From Cryptomeria japonica (lineage: Eukaryota; Streptophyta; Pinopsida; Cupressales; Cupressaceae), in NCBI RefSeq assembly GCF_030272615.1, contig NC_081413.1, positions 445,822,538 through 445,886,537 on the forward strand: 64,000 nt of DNA. Reading direction: 5' to 3'. This document shows, one piece after another, positions 22,060-32,988 of this stretch. A program made the translations under genes and the position numbers. Under the pieces are notes generated by a model. That model was given only the letters and a program-made list of their open reading frames with translations. It was not told where the DNA came from and did no database searches. The number at the start of each line of letters is the position of its first letter. Within the stretch, counting starts at the first letter, position 1.

Positions 22060-22260
22060 CTTGAAGACATAAACATGCATTCATGACACAAACACGCTTA
22101 CATACTTCACAAGCATGCCCGCATTGAACACAGATGTTACTCAAATCATAAACACGCCCGACACAAAAATAGACCCGCCTAGCCTACCCAGACGTGTCTG
22201 GCACCAACGTAGACGTGCCTTAGCATGTTTCCTCCTATTTGACATTTTTGCAATCTACCT
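22060..22260 (-). repeat. CRTCTGTG words in reverse orientation near the Gypsy-1 3' end
   Basis: On the plus strand: AACACAGATG, AATAGACCCG, CAGACGTGTC, GTAGACGTGCC. These are reverse complements of the words clustered in the gag leader. The copy B version (39075-39255) is better preserved, with CACAGACGT, CATAGATGCAC, ACACAGATGC, CATAGACGTGCC and GCAGATGCACC. Read toward the PMD gene they have the same sense as they have in front of gag. Confidence 0.6.
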
Positions 22261-22737
22261 AATGCGCATTTATTGAACTACCTAGCATGAATTTATGACA
22301 AAAATTAATGTATGAAAGTACAAGGAGGTTTTGTGGTACTTGTCGGCTCTCTTGCATCTGTTGGCCTCTAATATTGGCGAACATGGTCTAATATGTGCAC
22401 CAATGCCATCGTTGTTGAATACTGACTTCTTTATGCTCTCTCTACACTCTGATCTCTTAGGTGTGTGGATGACAATGAGGATGTTTTCCCTCCTAGTCTA
22501 TCTTATAGACTACCCTAGCCCTAGTCTCCCGAGTCAATCTTCTTTATCTCGTGACTTTGTCACTCTATCATGTCTTGTCAATCCGTTATAGCCTATCTTT
22601 CTTATCGAGAGACTGTCTATGATCATTTCAAATATTTTCATCCAATCTCTAGAGGGGGCATATCATTCCTATCTTGTGGCACCTTTGTATCAGTTTATCT
22701 TATCTTCTTTGAAACAACGTGACAAGCTGCATTGTCT

Positions 22738-22752
22738 CAAAGAGGGGCAAAA
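22738..22752 (+). other. Gypsy-1 polypurine tract, copy A
   Basis: CAAAGAGGGGCAAAA lies directly before the 3' LTR, the expected primer for plus-strand DNA. Identical tract at 39764-39778 in copy B. Confidence 0.8.
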
Positions 22753-23521
22753 TGTAGACACCTAAAATTGTCCTATCTAATTAAATACATATTTTTTATT
22801 TATTTAATTATTTTATCCCAAGTCTTCTATTAATTAAATAAATCTTTATTAATTAAATTAATTCATTTATCCTCTTCTAGCCTTTTTGCTCATTTAAATA
22901 AATACATTTATTTATTTAAATTACCCTTTTCCTAAATTACATAAATACTATTAATTATTTAATTGATCCCACTTCCTCTATTAATTAAATAAATCTTAAT
23001 TTATTCAATTAATTCATTAGCCTTTTCTACCCATGGACATGTCATTCATCTCTTAATTCCTAGACTACCTACCCTCTCATTATTTTCTTATTTCCTCTAC
23101 CTACCCTCCAATCCTAGCCGACCATTTATCTTTTACACCTCTCAATCTTATCCCTTCATTTCTTACAATGTTCTATATAAGGAGATGCTTCCTTCATTAT
23201 CAACCCTAACTCCTGGACTAGTATTCGAACTTTCACATGCGATCAAGCCTACTTGCAATGACATTTCAGTTCTTTGTTGAGCTCTTGTGCACACATAAAA
23301 TCTGAGAGCAAATATATAAAGAAAGATCAATGGAGATAGGAAGAATGGAGATCCAAACCCTATTGGACATGTGATGGTATAATCTTTGTGATTTTGTTGA
23401 TTTAGATTGTCTTAAGTAATCTTCATATGTTATGGTGGATATTTTTGTTGTTAGGCTAGGGTTTTGTGGTTGAATCTATTTTAGTCTTTCAATATTGTTG
23501 TTTCCATTTTTACCATAAACA
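22753..23521 (+). repeat. Gypsy-1 3' LTR, copy A
   Basis: TGTAGACACC to CATAAACA, 769 bp, with the hairpin array and TATA box. Followed by ATCAT, the one-mismatch partner of ACCAT at 200-204, after which Copia-2 resumes. Confidence 0.95.
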
Positions 23522-23526
23522 ATCAT

Positions 23527-24600
23527 AAACCATATCCTATTGTTCCTTGCAAATACCAGAATATCCTCTTTACTGCACATTCATGATTTTCTTTAGGATT
23601 ACTTTGATATCTTCAAACAATACTTACTGCATTCATAATATCAAGTCTAGTCTAAGTTAGATACAATAGACCACCAATCATAGACTTATACCTTATCAGA
23701 TTTACCAGTGTAGAAGTATCCCTCATAGATAATTTCTCACTTGTAGCCATAGGAGTACTTACCGGTTTGAAATTATCCATACCAAACTTCTTCAACAATT
23801 CCCTCAGATACTTAGTTTGACAAATTAAAAATCCCTTTGTTAGTTTGAGTAATCTGCAAACCTAAGAAAAATTTCATCTCACTAATCATTGACATTTCAA
23901 ATTCATTTTACATGTTGTTAGCAAATTCCATGCATAGTTTATTTTCTCCTCCAAAAATGATATCATCAACAAAAAATTAAATAATCAGAATATCATTATC
24001 AGTGATCTTATAATATATATTACTATCAACACTGCCTTTAGTAAAACCAAGATTCAAAAGATATTTATGCAACCTTGCATACCAAGCTCTAGGAGCCTAT
24101 TTCAAACCATATAAATATTTCTTTAATCTACAAACCATATCTTTATCATCTGTTAGTGAAAATCCATCAGGTTGCTCAATGTGAACTTCTTCCTCAAGCT
24201 CACCATTAAAAAAAGCACATTTAACATCCATTTGATAAACGTTATAGTTCTTATAAGTTGCATAGGCAAGAAATAGTCTAACAGCTTCAATTCTTGCTAC
24301 AGGTGCAAATGTCTCATGATAATCAATTCCTTCCATTTGAGAATATCCTTGACAAACCAATATAGCCTTGTTCCTTATAACTTGACCATACTCATTCAGT
24401 TTATTCCTAAAAAACCATTTAGTTCCAATAACATTCTTATTTTTATGTCAAGAAACTAAAGACCAAGTTTCATTCTTCTTTATCTGATCTAATTCATCCT
24501 CCATAGCCTTTAACCAATGTTTATCCTTACAAACTTCAACAATAGTTTTAGGTTCAACTTGAGAAATGAGACATACCTCTTCATTTGCCACTTTTCTTGT
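23527..24600 (-). pseudogene. Copia-2A reverse transcriptase and RNase H start
   Basis: From right to left: the M-E-D-E-L-D-Q-I-like lead-in (about 24500), G-Y-S-Q-M-E-G-I-D-Y-H-E-T-F-A-P-V-A-R-I, Y-Q-M-D-V-K-C-A-F-F-N-G, L-Y-G-L-K, then F-V-D-D-I-I-F near 23965, then the P-M-A-T-S-E-like block of the RT/RNase H joint and the start of RNase H, which is cut by Gypsy-1. A few stops are present, for example after L-K near 24097. Confidence 0.88.
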
Positions 24601-24696
24601 TGTCATAACTCCCTTGTTTCTATCTCCAATAATTTGATCTTCATAATGATTTAATCTTACATACCTAGGTGTCTTTTGAACTTCAGTTTCAATGCT

Positions 24697-25700
24697 CTAA
24701 TCATCAGTCATAGTCAATTTTTTTGATTGTGTTGGTGTAACTATCTTAGCTTCCTGTACTGGTTGAGGCATTGTCGGTTTAGTTATGATAACTTCCACTT
24801 CTGGTTTGCTCTCATATGATATAGAATGATTTCTATATAGTTCATCCACTTTAACATTAGCACTCTCCACAATTTTTTGCATTTTTGTTTTATAACATCT
24901 ATATGCTTTTCTCTAAATTGAATAACCAAGAAATATCCCTTCATCACATCTAGGATCAAACTTTCCAATTGAATCATCTCTTCTAATATAGAATTTACTT
25001 CCAAAATTTTTTAAATACTTTACAGTAGGTGTATGTCCAAATCAAAGTTCATAACGGGTCTTACCGGTTTCACCTTTGATGTGAACTCTGTTGAATATGT
25101 AGACTGCTCTACTCACTGCTTCACTCTGGTAGATATGAGGCAATTTGTCTTCCATCATCATAGATTTAGTTGTGTCCAAAATGGTTATTTTCTTTGCTTC
25201 AACTACATTTTGCTGGGGAGTCTTAGGTGCAGATAGTTGTCTCCTGATTCCATTTATCTCACAATAACTGTGAAATTTATGAGAAGTGAACTCACCGCCA
25301 TGATCTGATCTTAAACATTTGATTTTCAATCCATTTTTTGTTTCAACCTTCACTTTAAAGATCTTGAATTTCTCATAAGCTTAAGACTTCTCCCTTAGAA
25401 AAGTCACCCACATCATTTTAGAATAGTCATCAATAATCAGCATGAAATACCTATCACCTTGAAAGCTTCTAGTCCTTATTGGACCACATAAGTCAGTGTG
25501 AATCAAATCAAGTATATCATTAGATTTATCATGTATGCTCTTAAAATAACTTCTGACTTGCTTACCCAATTGACATTCCTTACATACTGGATCATGAGGC
25601 TTCATAATCTTAGGTATATCTCTAACTGCCTTAGTTAAACTGATCTTAACAATACAATCAAAATTAACATGACACAACCTCTTATGTCAGAGCCAACTCT
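24697..25700 (-). pseudogene. Copia-2A integrase and linker
   Basis: Minus strand: M-C-H-V-N-F-D-C-I-V-K and V-C-K-E-C-Q-L-G-K-Q of the zinc finger (25560-25677), D-L-C-G-P (first Asp), I-D-D-Y-S-K, S-D-H-G-G-E-F (second Asp, near 25300) and T-P-Q-Q-N-V-V-E (Glu kept). The C-terminal part with R-R-D-D-S-I-like words and a serine-rich linker extends to 24697. Two stops or frameshifts occur, but the DDE triad is present. Confidence 0.88.
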
Positions 25701-25749
25701 CATCAATATGAGCAATCAAACATGTCTTATTACTAGTGTTCAAGTGAAA

Positions 25750-26157
25750 GATATTACTTCCTGTCTAAATACTGGTTGCAATCTCCAAACCAGTCTTGTT
25801 AAGGATTTTGCATTTTCTATATTTAAATTGAAGTTGAAAACCCTTATCGACCAATTGACCAACACTCAAAAGATTATGCCTTAAACCTTCTACATAATAG
25901 ACATTATTAGTGTTATGCTTCCCATCCAAAGAAATAGTACCTCTACCTTTGATCATGCATGCCTTGCCATCTTCGAATCTGACTTGATCCCCATTGTATT
26001 CTTGCAAGGACAAAAATTTCCCTTTATCTCCAATCATATGATGTGCTAATCCACTATCAATTACCCATTCATCCTTATCTTCAATTTTTGTTGCCAAGGC
26101 CTTTTCTTCATTCTTGATAGTCGGTTTTGGTTCATCTTCCTTCAAAGCATAGAACAT
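25750..26157 (-). pseudogene. Copia-2A aspartic protease
   Basis: Open stretch with W-V-I-D-S-G-L-A-H-H-M-I-G-D-K near 26050, the D-S-G protease active site of copia elements, followed by G-D-Q-V-R-F-E-D-G-K-A, V-Y-Y-V-E-G-L-R-H-N-L-L-S-V-G-Q-L. It would cleave Gag-Pol. The active-site residues are intact in this copy. Confidence 0.88.
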
Positions 26158-27218
26158 CCATTCCTTTCCATTTCAAGATCCACTAGTAGAGTCTTCTGTT
26201 GATTCATCTCTAGAGTCATTAGTTACTCCTTCCTCATCTTCTATGTAGCATTATTTTCTTTTCTTGAATCTATATCTATTCGGGTTAGGCTTAAAACATT
26301 TCTTAACTCTTTCCTCAAACCTTGAATTCCATTTAGGACATCTAGATGCAAAATGACCAATCTTATTAAATGAAAAACATTTAAAAGGTGCTTTTCCTTC
26401 ATACTTACTTCCAATTGGTCCTTTAGGTACTCTTCTAGCTAATAAGGCTTCAAGTTTCTCAATTTATTCATCTTCTTTCCTCATGTCTTCCAATTATTTT
26501 ACATTAGGGCTTTCCAGTCACTTTGGCTAGTAGATGTTGATGATGCATGAAAAGAAGGTTCAGGCTTTACAGCTCCAGAAGATCCAAATTCTTCAAGCTG
26601 AATAGCAGATAATTTCCCAATCGAAATGTCTCTATTAACAGAGGTGTTTTCCAATGTTCTTAACTCATTGATTACAGTTGCCTTCATCTTGTAAGCCGGT
26701 GGAAGGGATCTCAAGACTTTGGAAACTATTTCATCTTCACTTAGAAATCCTCCACAACACTGAATTCCCATAACAATCCCATTTACTCTTTCCATAAACA
26801 CAACAATTCTTTCATTATCTTCCATTCTCAAGTTTTCATATCTTACCCAGTAACCATCAAGTTTAGCAATTTTAACAGTAGGGATACCTTCCTTGAGAGT
26901 TTGCAATTTGTCCCACATAACCTTAGCTGATGATTTGTCAGTCAATCCCATGATTTGTTGATCAGTAAGTGCACATAAGAGGGCTTCTCTAACTCTGCAA
27001 TCGTTTTCAATATTCTTATCCAAGTGTGCAGGAGCAAGATTGGCAGTTGTTGGATCACATGGTGTGTATCCTTTCTCAATGATCTCCCAAATATCCTTGC
27101 CAAGACATCAAAGATGAGTCTCCATTTGAATTTTCCATATCCCATAATTTGTTCCATCAATCTTAGGGATTTCTCTTCTAAAAATAGTTGTCAGTGGATT
27201 AGAAGTGTTAGTCGCCAT
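26158..27218 (-). pseudogene. gag: Copia-2A gag
   Basis: Start ATG at 27218 (M-A-T-N-T-S-N), then L-D-G/I-D-G-T-N-Y-G-I-W-K-I-Q-M. The long open part 27023-26499 carries L-T-D-Q-Q-I-M-G-L-T-D-K-S-S, V-M-W-D-K-L-Q-T-L, G-I-Q-C-C-G-G-F-L-S-E-D-E-I-V. The zinc knuckle near 26340-26385 has lost its second Cys (C-F-S-F...). A stop near 26499 and a shift before the knuckle break it. Confidence 0.87.
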
Positions 27219-27264
27219 AGGATCTACCTCAAAGTGGCTAAAATTATGCAAAAGAGGACCAAAT

Positions 27265-27275
27265 CTCTGATACCA
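27265..27275 (-). other. Copia-2A primer binding site
   Basis: Reverse complement reads TGGTATCAGAG, two bases from the LTR; initiator-Met tRNA type. The copy B site is at 46414-46424. Confidence 0.85.
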
Positions 27276-27277
27276 AT

Positions 27278-28563
27278 TGTTAGGATAACTGGTGAACAAC
27301 TGAGAGGGGGGGGGGGGTGAATCAGTTATTAACAGATTATAACTATTAATCCACAATACAACCTTAAAAAAGTCAAGTATTGGTAAAGCACATACAGACG
27401 CCTGTAGGAACAAATACCAGTAAACAATACAACTTAATAGTTAACCAGATAATCAATGCAAAGACACCATACCACATAACACCATGATTTGTATGTGGAA
27501 AACCTGGAAAGGGAAAAGCCATGGTGGAAAGCCTACCCACAGTCAGATGATACTTCTATAGAAAGTATGTGTTACAATTAGGGGCCTCCACCTGTAGGAA
27601 GGCACACTGCCTAGAGTGTACTACTCATTACAAAATATTCTCACTAACTACAAAGAGGATACAACCATCTCAAGATAAATGGACAATAATCCAATAGAGT
27701 GAACTGCTAGAAATAGCATCTACCATGCCTGATTACAATCTCGGTTAAGCTCAGTGCCAGAGGACTAAATCCTCTTTTGAATCCAATTTGATCACCAATG
27801 ATCGACTAACTCCTCTTCCTAAATGATATTACAATATTTGCACATTACATTCCTTGACCATGAATTTTCCAATAACCATGATACACTACAAAGAGTTTCT
27901 ACCTTTTATTTATACAAACCCTAAGGCCTAAACCAATTATGTCAGCCACCTAAAGATATTACAATAACATCATTACATGATTCCATATTACAATGATATG
28001 CCATGTCGGCTTAAGACCAAAACAATAATAACAAATCTGTAAATCCTCTTGAAACATCGAGGTAACATGTAGAGTACATGTTAGCATGATACCGATCCAT
28101 ATACTAGATAGGTACCGTACCTATTCTAGGTCCACCATGCCAAAGCAATGTCTTTAAACAGTTGAAGCATGATCAAAGAACATCTTCAGCATCCTAAAAT
28201 CCATGAAGAAGCTACACCAATACCAATTATGCATCCTGTCACAATTCCTCAATGAAAGCTCTACCGGCAAAGCCTTAAACTAGTGCTAGTAAGGGTTTAC
28301 CAGAGTGTATGATAGCATCCGATTACCAAGATAATATCAACTGACCAAAAAATATCATGGAGCATATAACACATGAAATCAAATGTACTTCATTGATCCA
28401 AACATGCGGGAAGTGTCCAATAGATAGTCTCTTCTGTCAGCAACACTAGATCTTCTAACAGTAACTAAAACTTGTCTGTCAGTAACCAATCATAACAACT
28501 AGTGTTGACACCAATGAAAAAACATCAATGAAACACATAATAAATTCATCCATAATGCCAACA
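27278..28563 (-). repeat. Copia-2A 5' LTR
   Basis: Plus-strand view TGTTAGGATA to ATGCCAACA, 1286 bp. Contains a run of about 13 G (a C-run in element sense) at 27305-27318 near its U5 end and a TATA-like TTTATTTATA at about 27905-27914. The copy B equivalent is 46427-47711. Confidence 0.93.
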
Positions 28564-28796
28564 GAAGTATTATCTGACTGTGGGTAGGGTTTCCCACCAT
28601 GATTTTTCCCTTTACTGGGTTTTCCACATCAAAAATATTGGTGTTGTATGATCTGTGCTTTGATGTTTTATCTTGCACTGTGTTGTTCTTATCTTTCTCT
28701 AGTAAATGGTTTATAGTCTACATTAGTTGTTCTATTTGTGGAAAATGGATTCATGCCCCCCTCTCAGTTTTCCTCTTGTATCAGAATATTCTAACA
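28564..28796 (+). repeat. Old copia-type LTR remnant (LTR-X), copy A
   Basis: The 3' end of a plus-strand LTR whose 5' part is beyond the Copia-2 insertion. It shows the TGACTGTGGGTAGGGTTTCCC...TTTTCC pattern shared by copia LTRs here, the C-run CCCCCCTCTCAG, and an end ATTCTAACA. Copia-2 inserted inside it. Copy B: 47712-47944. Confidence 0.75.
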
Positions 28797-29268
28797 TATT
28801 CTAGAGTCCATATCATCAATATTTTTGTCTACTATTTCCCATTTCTCCGTAATCTCAACAGGATCACTGACATTTTTTCAAATTATGTCTTCATCCAATT
28901 CATCCACCCAAGTGTTGGCCTTGGCCTTAGCTGTGACCACGGCTTCCAGTCGTTCGATCTTCTTGATGGCTACATTCATTTGCACAAAGAGCCATTTTAT
29001 CAACTCTTGTCTTTGAACATCTTCATGCAAGTCCTTCACAATTTTAGCTAGGGCCGAAGTGGTCCTTTGAGGGTGGGATTACCAAGGAAGGGATGGTTTA
29101 GGGGGGCAAGGGTAGGGGTACCTTCATATTTAGTAGGGGTACCTTACTATTCAGTAGGGGACCAATTTGACCCTGAAGTATCCAATGAGTCTGAATCCTC
29201 TAAGGATAGAGACTAAGAGCTATAATCATCAACAATTTCATTAACCATAATCTATTGCATCTTAAACT
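28797..29268 (-). other. Unrecognised coding-like fragment, copy A
   Basis: Minus-strand translation over 29055-28800 gives a charged, helical stretch (K-I-V-K-D-L-H-E-D-V-Q-R, then I-K-K-I-E-R-L-E-A-V-V, then W-V-D-E-L-D-E-D-I) interrupted by one stop. Upstream, about 29215-29165, an acidic serine stretch (E-D-S-D-S-L-D-T-S-G) appears in another frame. It could be gag or coat-like protein of another retroelement or a captured gene piece. I do not recognise the family. The stretch recurs in copy B at 47945-48306. Confidence 0.4.
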
Positions 29269-30619
29269 ATAAAAATATAACTGTAACAATGGTATTTATG
29301 ACTTTATATGCTGCTGATGAAGTTTTAGTCCTTCAGATCTATCAATTATGGTGCCATCATTATCCCTTTAACTGCTATAGTGGGTGCCCTTGTGATAGCG
29401 ATAGGTGCTTGGCATTTATATATTGTTGTGAGCTTTGACTGGCCTCTATTGCCTTTGGACTAGGATATCATAGCTACTACATGATTGCCCTCAGGTTCTA
29501 GGAGCTGCCAAATGGTGAATGAGTCCATGTCTTTAGGTTTACTCTTTATTTTTAACTCACTATCACAAAATGACATGAATGTATATGCTTCTTTTTTGTT
29601 CATTTCTTTGTGAGTAGGAATTTTCTTGCATTTCTTCTCTTTTCTTATCACAACCATATGCTCTATATATTGCTCTATGAAACTATATACCTTGACACTA
29701 AAACCCTTTCTCCTATTCTAAGCCTTAAAAACATTGCTCACTGTCATTGTTCTAGGGAATAAGGCATTATTAGTATGGTTACATTTCACTGTTCTATCTC
29801 CTGATGCTATTTGATGGTTCGAACCTATATGTATTGATTGTCTTGATGATTGATCATCCTTTTTTTTCTTACCAAACATTAACTTACTATTTCTTTAAGA
29901 TCTCCCATATTGTTTTTATTCTCATGATGGCTCTAGTTGCTTGACCATGTGGATATAGCTCTATTCACTGTTGTATGTGTTGTCATTGAATGACAATTTT
30001 TACTGTCATTGAGTGATAACACATGGGACTTTGGATACTATTGTGTTCCTATTTGGTAGTTTATTAGTGTCACCGTGTGAGTAGTGACATGTATGCTGAG
30101 CTCAACTCCTTTGGGAGCCCATTTTAACCACATACATAATGGATATGAAATGGAAACCTGTATCTGCACATGGAGCAAACAAGTTAGATAAAAACATGGT
30201 TCTTGGTGATATCTCATGGCATCTTTTCTACATTGATCTGCTATGTTTTGAATTTGATATAGTAGTGTAGGCACATTAGGAGTAGCTTTGTATATGTAGG
30301 AGTGAAAGGAATAACCCAAAGCTCTAACAAAACATTTTTTTTCTTCTATTTCAGATCATCTCATGGAGCAGACAACGAGATGCTTAGATCTACGAAGCTG
30401 ACTAGGAGACCTTTCTGCAGAACTCCTCAACCTATTACATGTAGATGTATTCTTTCTTGATTCATATATTTCATATTGTAAATAAGAAACTTGTATGGCA
30501 TACATGTTTATTTAATAAAGATAGTAAACTTGGAAAAAATTTGTATACCTTTTCTCTGCAATACATAAGACCTGTTGTAGGTCACCAATATTTTTAAGTG
30601 TGATAAAATTTTGGTAACA
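29269..30619 (-). repeat. Gypsy-2 3' LTR, truncated at its left end
   Basis: Matches 56020-57450, the terminal 1.4 kb of the right-hand Gypsy-2 LTR, from TATAAAAATATAACTG to the end TTTTGGTAACA. The first 3.6 kb of this LTR are missing, so a deletion removed the left part of the element and its target duplication. Absent from copy B because of a later deletion. Confidence 0.85.
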
Positions 30620-32984
30620 TTTTTGGCGACCTCTTAGGGGTATTTGCCTACAAAATAGTAGAATCTAGTAGCCTAGCATATCCATTGGGCATTGAGTCGA
30701 TCCTACCTTCTTCAAAATCTAAAACTGCATCTTAGCACTCTAAACAAAACTTAAAATTGAAAGTACAAAGGTTCTATATATAGCTGAGCCTGCACACTGT
30801 GCAATCTGCACTTATGGAAAATAGAAAGAAAATTGAACTAAACTGAAAACTAAAAACAACAATGTGTTGGAAGCACTTATTAAGCTGAGAACTGTTGAAA
30901 ACAAAACTGCAACTACTCTAGTCTGTACATATGCAAACTGTTAGTACTCAATAGCACAATTTGAGGTGAATCCCATTGATAGGGATTGGTAAAACCTCTC
31001 CATCCAACTTAGCAAGCCAGAATGCATTATTTTGTTTACATTATGTGATAATATATGGGCCATCCCAGATGGCATCAAAATTGGTATGCCTACCAAGTCT
31101 ATTTTTTAACTCATCCCACTTGAAAACAAGATCACCTTGATTAAATATGCATGGCACAACTTTTCTATCAAAGGTTTTCTTGATATGAGCATGGTGAATT
31201 TCTAATATTCTATATGCTTCCTTGTGAGTTTCTTCTAACTCCATAAGTTGAGCAAGACTAATCTGCATTGGCCCTGCTCTTCAAGTAACTCAAGCTCTTT
31301 TACATAATTTAAAGTTGGCAATTCAACTGAAATAGGTAACTTGGATTATTTTCCATAAGTTAAAACATAAGGAGAGTTACTTGTTGACCTTTTTGGTGTA
31401 ATCCACTTGAGTTTTTCATGCCAATTTCTTTGATTCTCAACAATGGTCTTCTTAATGATGTTGATCAAGTTTTTATTAGTTGATCCAGCTTGTCCATTAC
31501 CCTGAGGGTAATAATTGGAAGAAGTATTCAAATATATATTAAGCTTAACTGACCAATCTAAAACTCTAAGTCTAATGAAAGCTAAAGCATTATCAGAAAT
31601 GATTGATTCTAGGGTACCAAACCTGGACACTAAGTCTTAATAGAAATTCAAGACAAAAGTTTCATTAGCTTCTTTCAATGGAACTGCTTCTATCCAGTTT
31701 GTGAAATAATCAATTGTTGTAAGAATCTATTTGTGACATGCACTAGAAGGTGGATTAATAGGTCCTATAAAATAAAGCCCCCACTTTGCAAAGGGCTGCT
31801 CAACTTCAATTAGTTGCAAAGGCAAGGCTGCATGCCTTCATTTGCCTGTAAACAATGAACATTTTTCACATTTCCTCACCCATGAGTGAGCATACTTAAA
31901 CAATTTAGGCCAATAATAACCAGCTCTCATAATTTTTCAGAGATGTTGTTCTTGTTGCAAACTGACCTCTGATAGGTTCTTCATGAAATTCTTTCAGAAC
32001 TATTTCAATCTGATCTAGCTCAATGCATCTTAATAGTATATTATTATACTTTTTTGAACAAAATACCATCTATTAAAACATAAGGAATGACTTATAGCCT
32101 GAAATACCTTTGTTTTGACCTGTCTAAGCCTTCTGAATAGTCACCAGTTTGTAAATAATGGACAATTTGCTGATTCCAAGTGGTTGGTAAAGTTGGGGCA
32201 ATAGGTTGTTCATTATTATTTAACATTGTTTCAACTTGCCACTCCTCTTTGTTGTTTTCTGCATTTCTAACAAGTTATTCACATAAACCCTTGCCTCTAA
32301 CTAGCTTGGTTACCTTGATAGAGATGTCATATTCCATTGTCTTAGTAATCCAACCTACCCTTTTGTCATTTATATCCTTGCTAAGAAAAAACTCCTTCAC
32401 TGTAGGATGAGCAACCATAAGCTGGATCTTATTGTTAGAGAGCATGTGCCCAAATTTCTTAAGGCTTCTTATTACTACTAACACATGCTTTTATACAAAT
32501 GAGTACCTAGTCTCATAATCATGCAAAATCTGACTAAAGAAAGCAATTGGTTGTTCTAAGCCTTCATCATTTTGCTGACACAATATTGCAGAAATAGTAT
32601 CCTCACTCCCAAAAGCATATAGAATAATTTTTTTCTTAAAATTAGAATTAGTGAGAGTAGGGGCTGCTGCAATTGCCTCTTTATTTTTTTAAAAATTGTT
32701 CTTACCTTCCTTAGTCCACTGAAAAGGAATATTTATCTTAAGCATGGTTGTAAGTGGCTGCAGCAATGCTGCAATATTAGGAATAAACCTTCCGATAAAG
32801 TTAATCCTACCTATGAAACTCTGGAGTCCCTTTTTATGTGATAGTAATGGCAATCCATGTATGATTGTGATCCTCTAAAGATCTATTGAAATCCCATTTT
32901 TTGAAACCATATATCCCAACAACTTGCCTTTATGAACAACAAATATGCTCTTCTTGGGATTTAATGAAATTCCATATTCCCTAC
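30620..32984 (-). pseudogene. Gypsy-2 integrase, RNase H and RT end, copy A part
   Basis: Minus strand, right to left: RT C-terminal part (32984-32640), gypsy RNase H (about 32640-32090, including D-K-R-V-G-W-I-T-K and a stop-rich middle), integrase finger and core (31930-31346), and integrase C-terminus with W-D-G-P-Y-I-I (31268-31041). In the core, S-D-N-A-L-A-F carries the second Asp, but the catalytic Glu in N-G-Q-A-E is Gly. 30620-31040 next to the LTR has no coding support. The region ends abruptly at the duplication junction. Confidence 0.82.
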
Positions 32985-32988
32985 ATCT
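32984..32988. other. Head-to-tail junction of the 17-kb tandem duplication
   Basis: Left of CATCT the sequence follows Gypsy-2 RT as in 49409-49413. Right of it, it follows Copia-1 RNase H as at 16040 (or 15431). CATC is common to both parents, a 4-bp microhomology. The outer flanks (Copia-1 body on the left, Gypsy-2 RT-to-LTR on the right) are single copy. Confidence 0.88.

Larger units (their letters stand above)
205..23521 (+). mobile_element. Gypsy-1: Tat-type Ty3/gypsy LTR retrotransposon with nested Copia-1
   Basis: Complete LTR retrotransposon: 5' LTR 205-963, PBS, leader, gag, protease, RT, two RNase H domains, integrase, a long 3' region with an antisense ORF, polypurine tract and 3' LTR 22753-23521. 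Its own length is about 16 kb once the 7.4-kb Copia-1 insertion is removed. The target duplication is accat (200-204) against atcat (23522-23526), one transition apart. Joining the flanks restores a continuous Copia-2 RNase H sequence. The second, archaeal-type RNase H and the long post-integrase region place it near the Tat lineage. All genes are broken, so it is not autonomous today. Confidence 0.93.
23527..28563 (-). mobile_element. Copia-2, copy A: minus-strand copia element (right part)
   Basis: Minus-strand element read right to left: 5' LTR 28563-27278, PBS, gag, protease, integrase, RT and the start of RNase H, then interrupted by Gypsy-1; the rest is 1-204 and off-window. The flank GAAGT (28564-28568) is its target duplication; the partner is outside the window. 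Its LTR family (TGTTGGCATTATGG start in its own sense) is also that of Copia-3. Confidence 0.92.

Noticed and set aside
28599-29051. Plus-strand frame of 150 codons with hydrophobic, membrane-like composition
   Set aside because: It crosses the end of LTR-X into the fragment with no start context or family match. Hydrophobicity follows from the T-rich strand. The minus strand looks more coding-like over 28800-29055.
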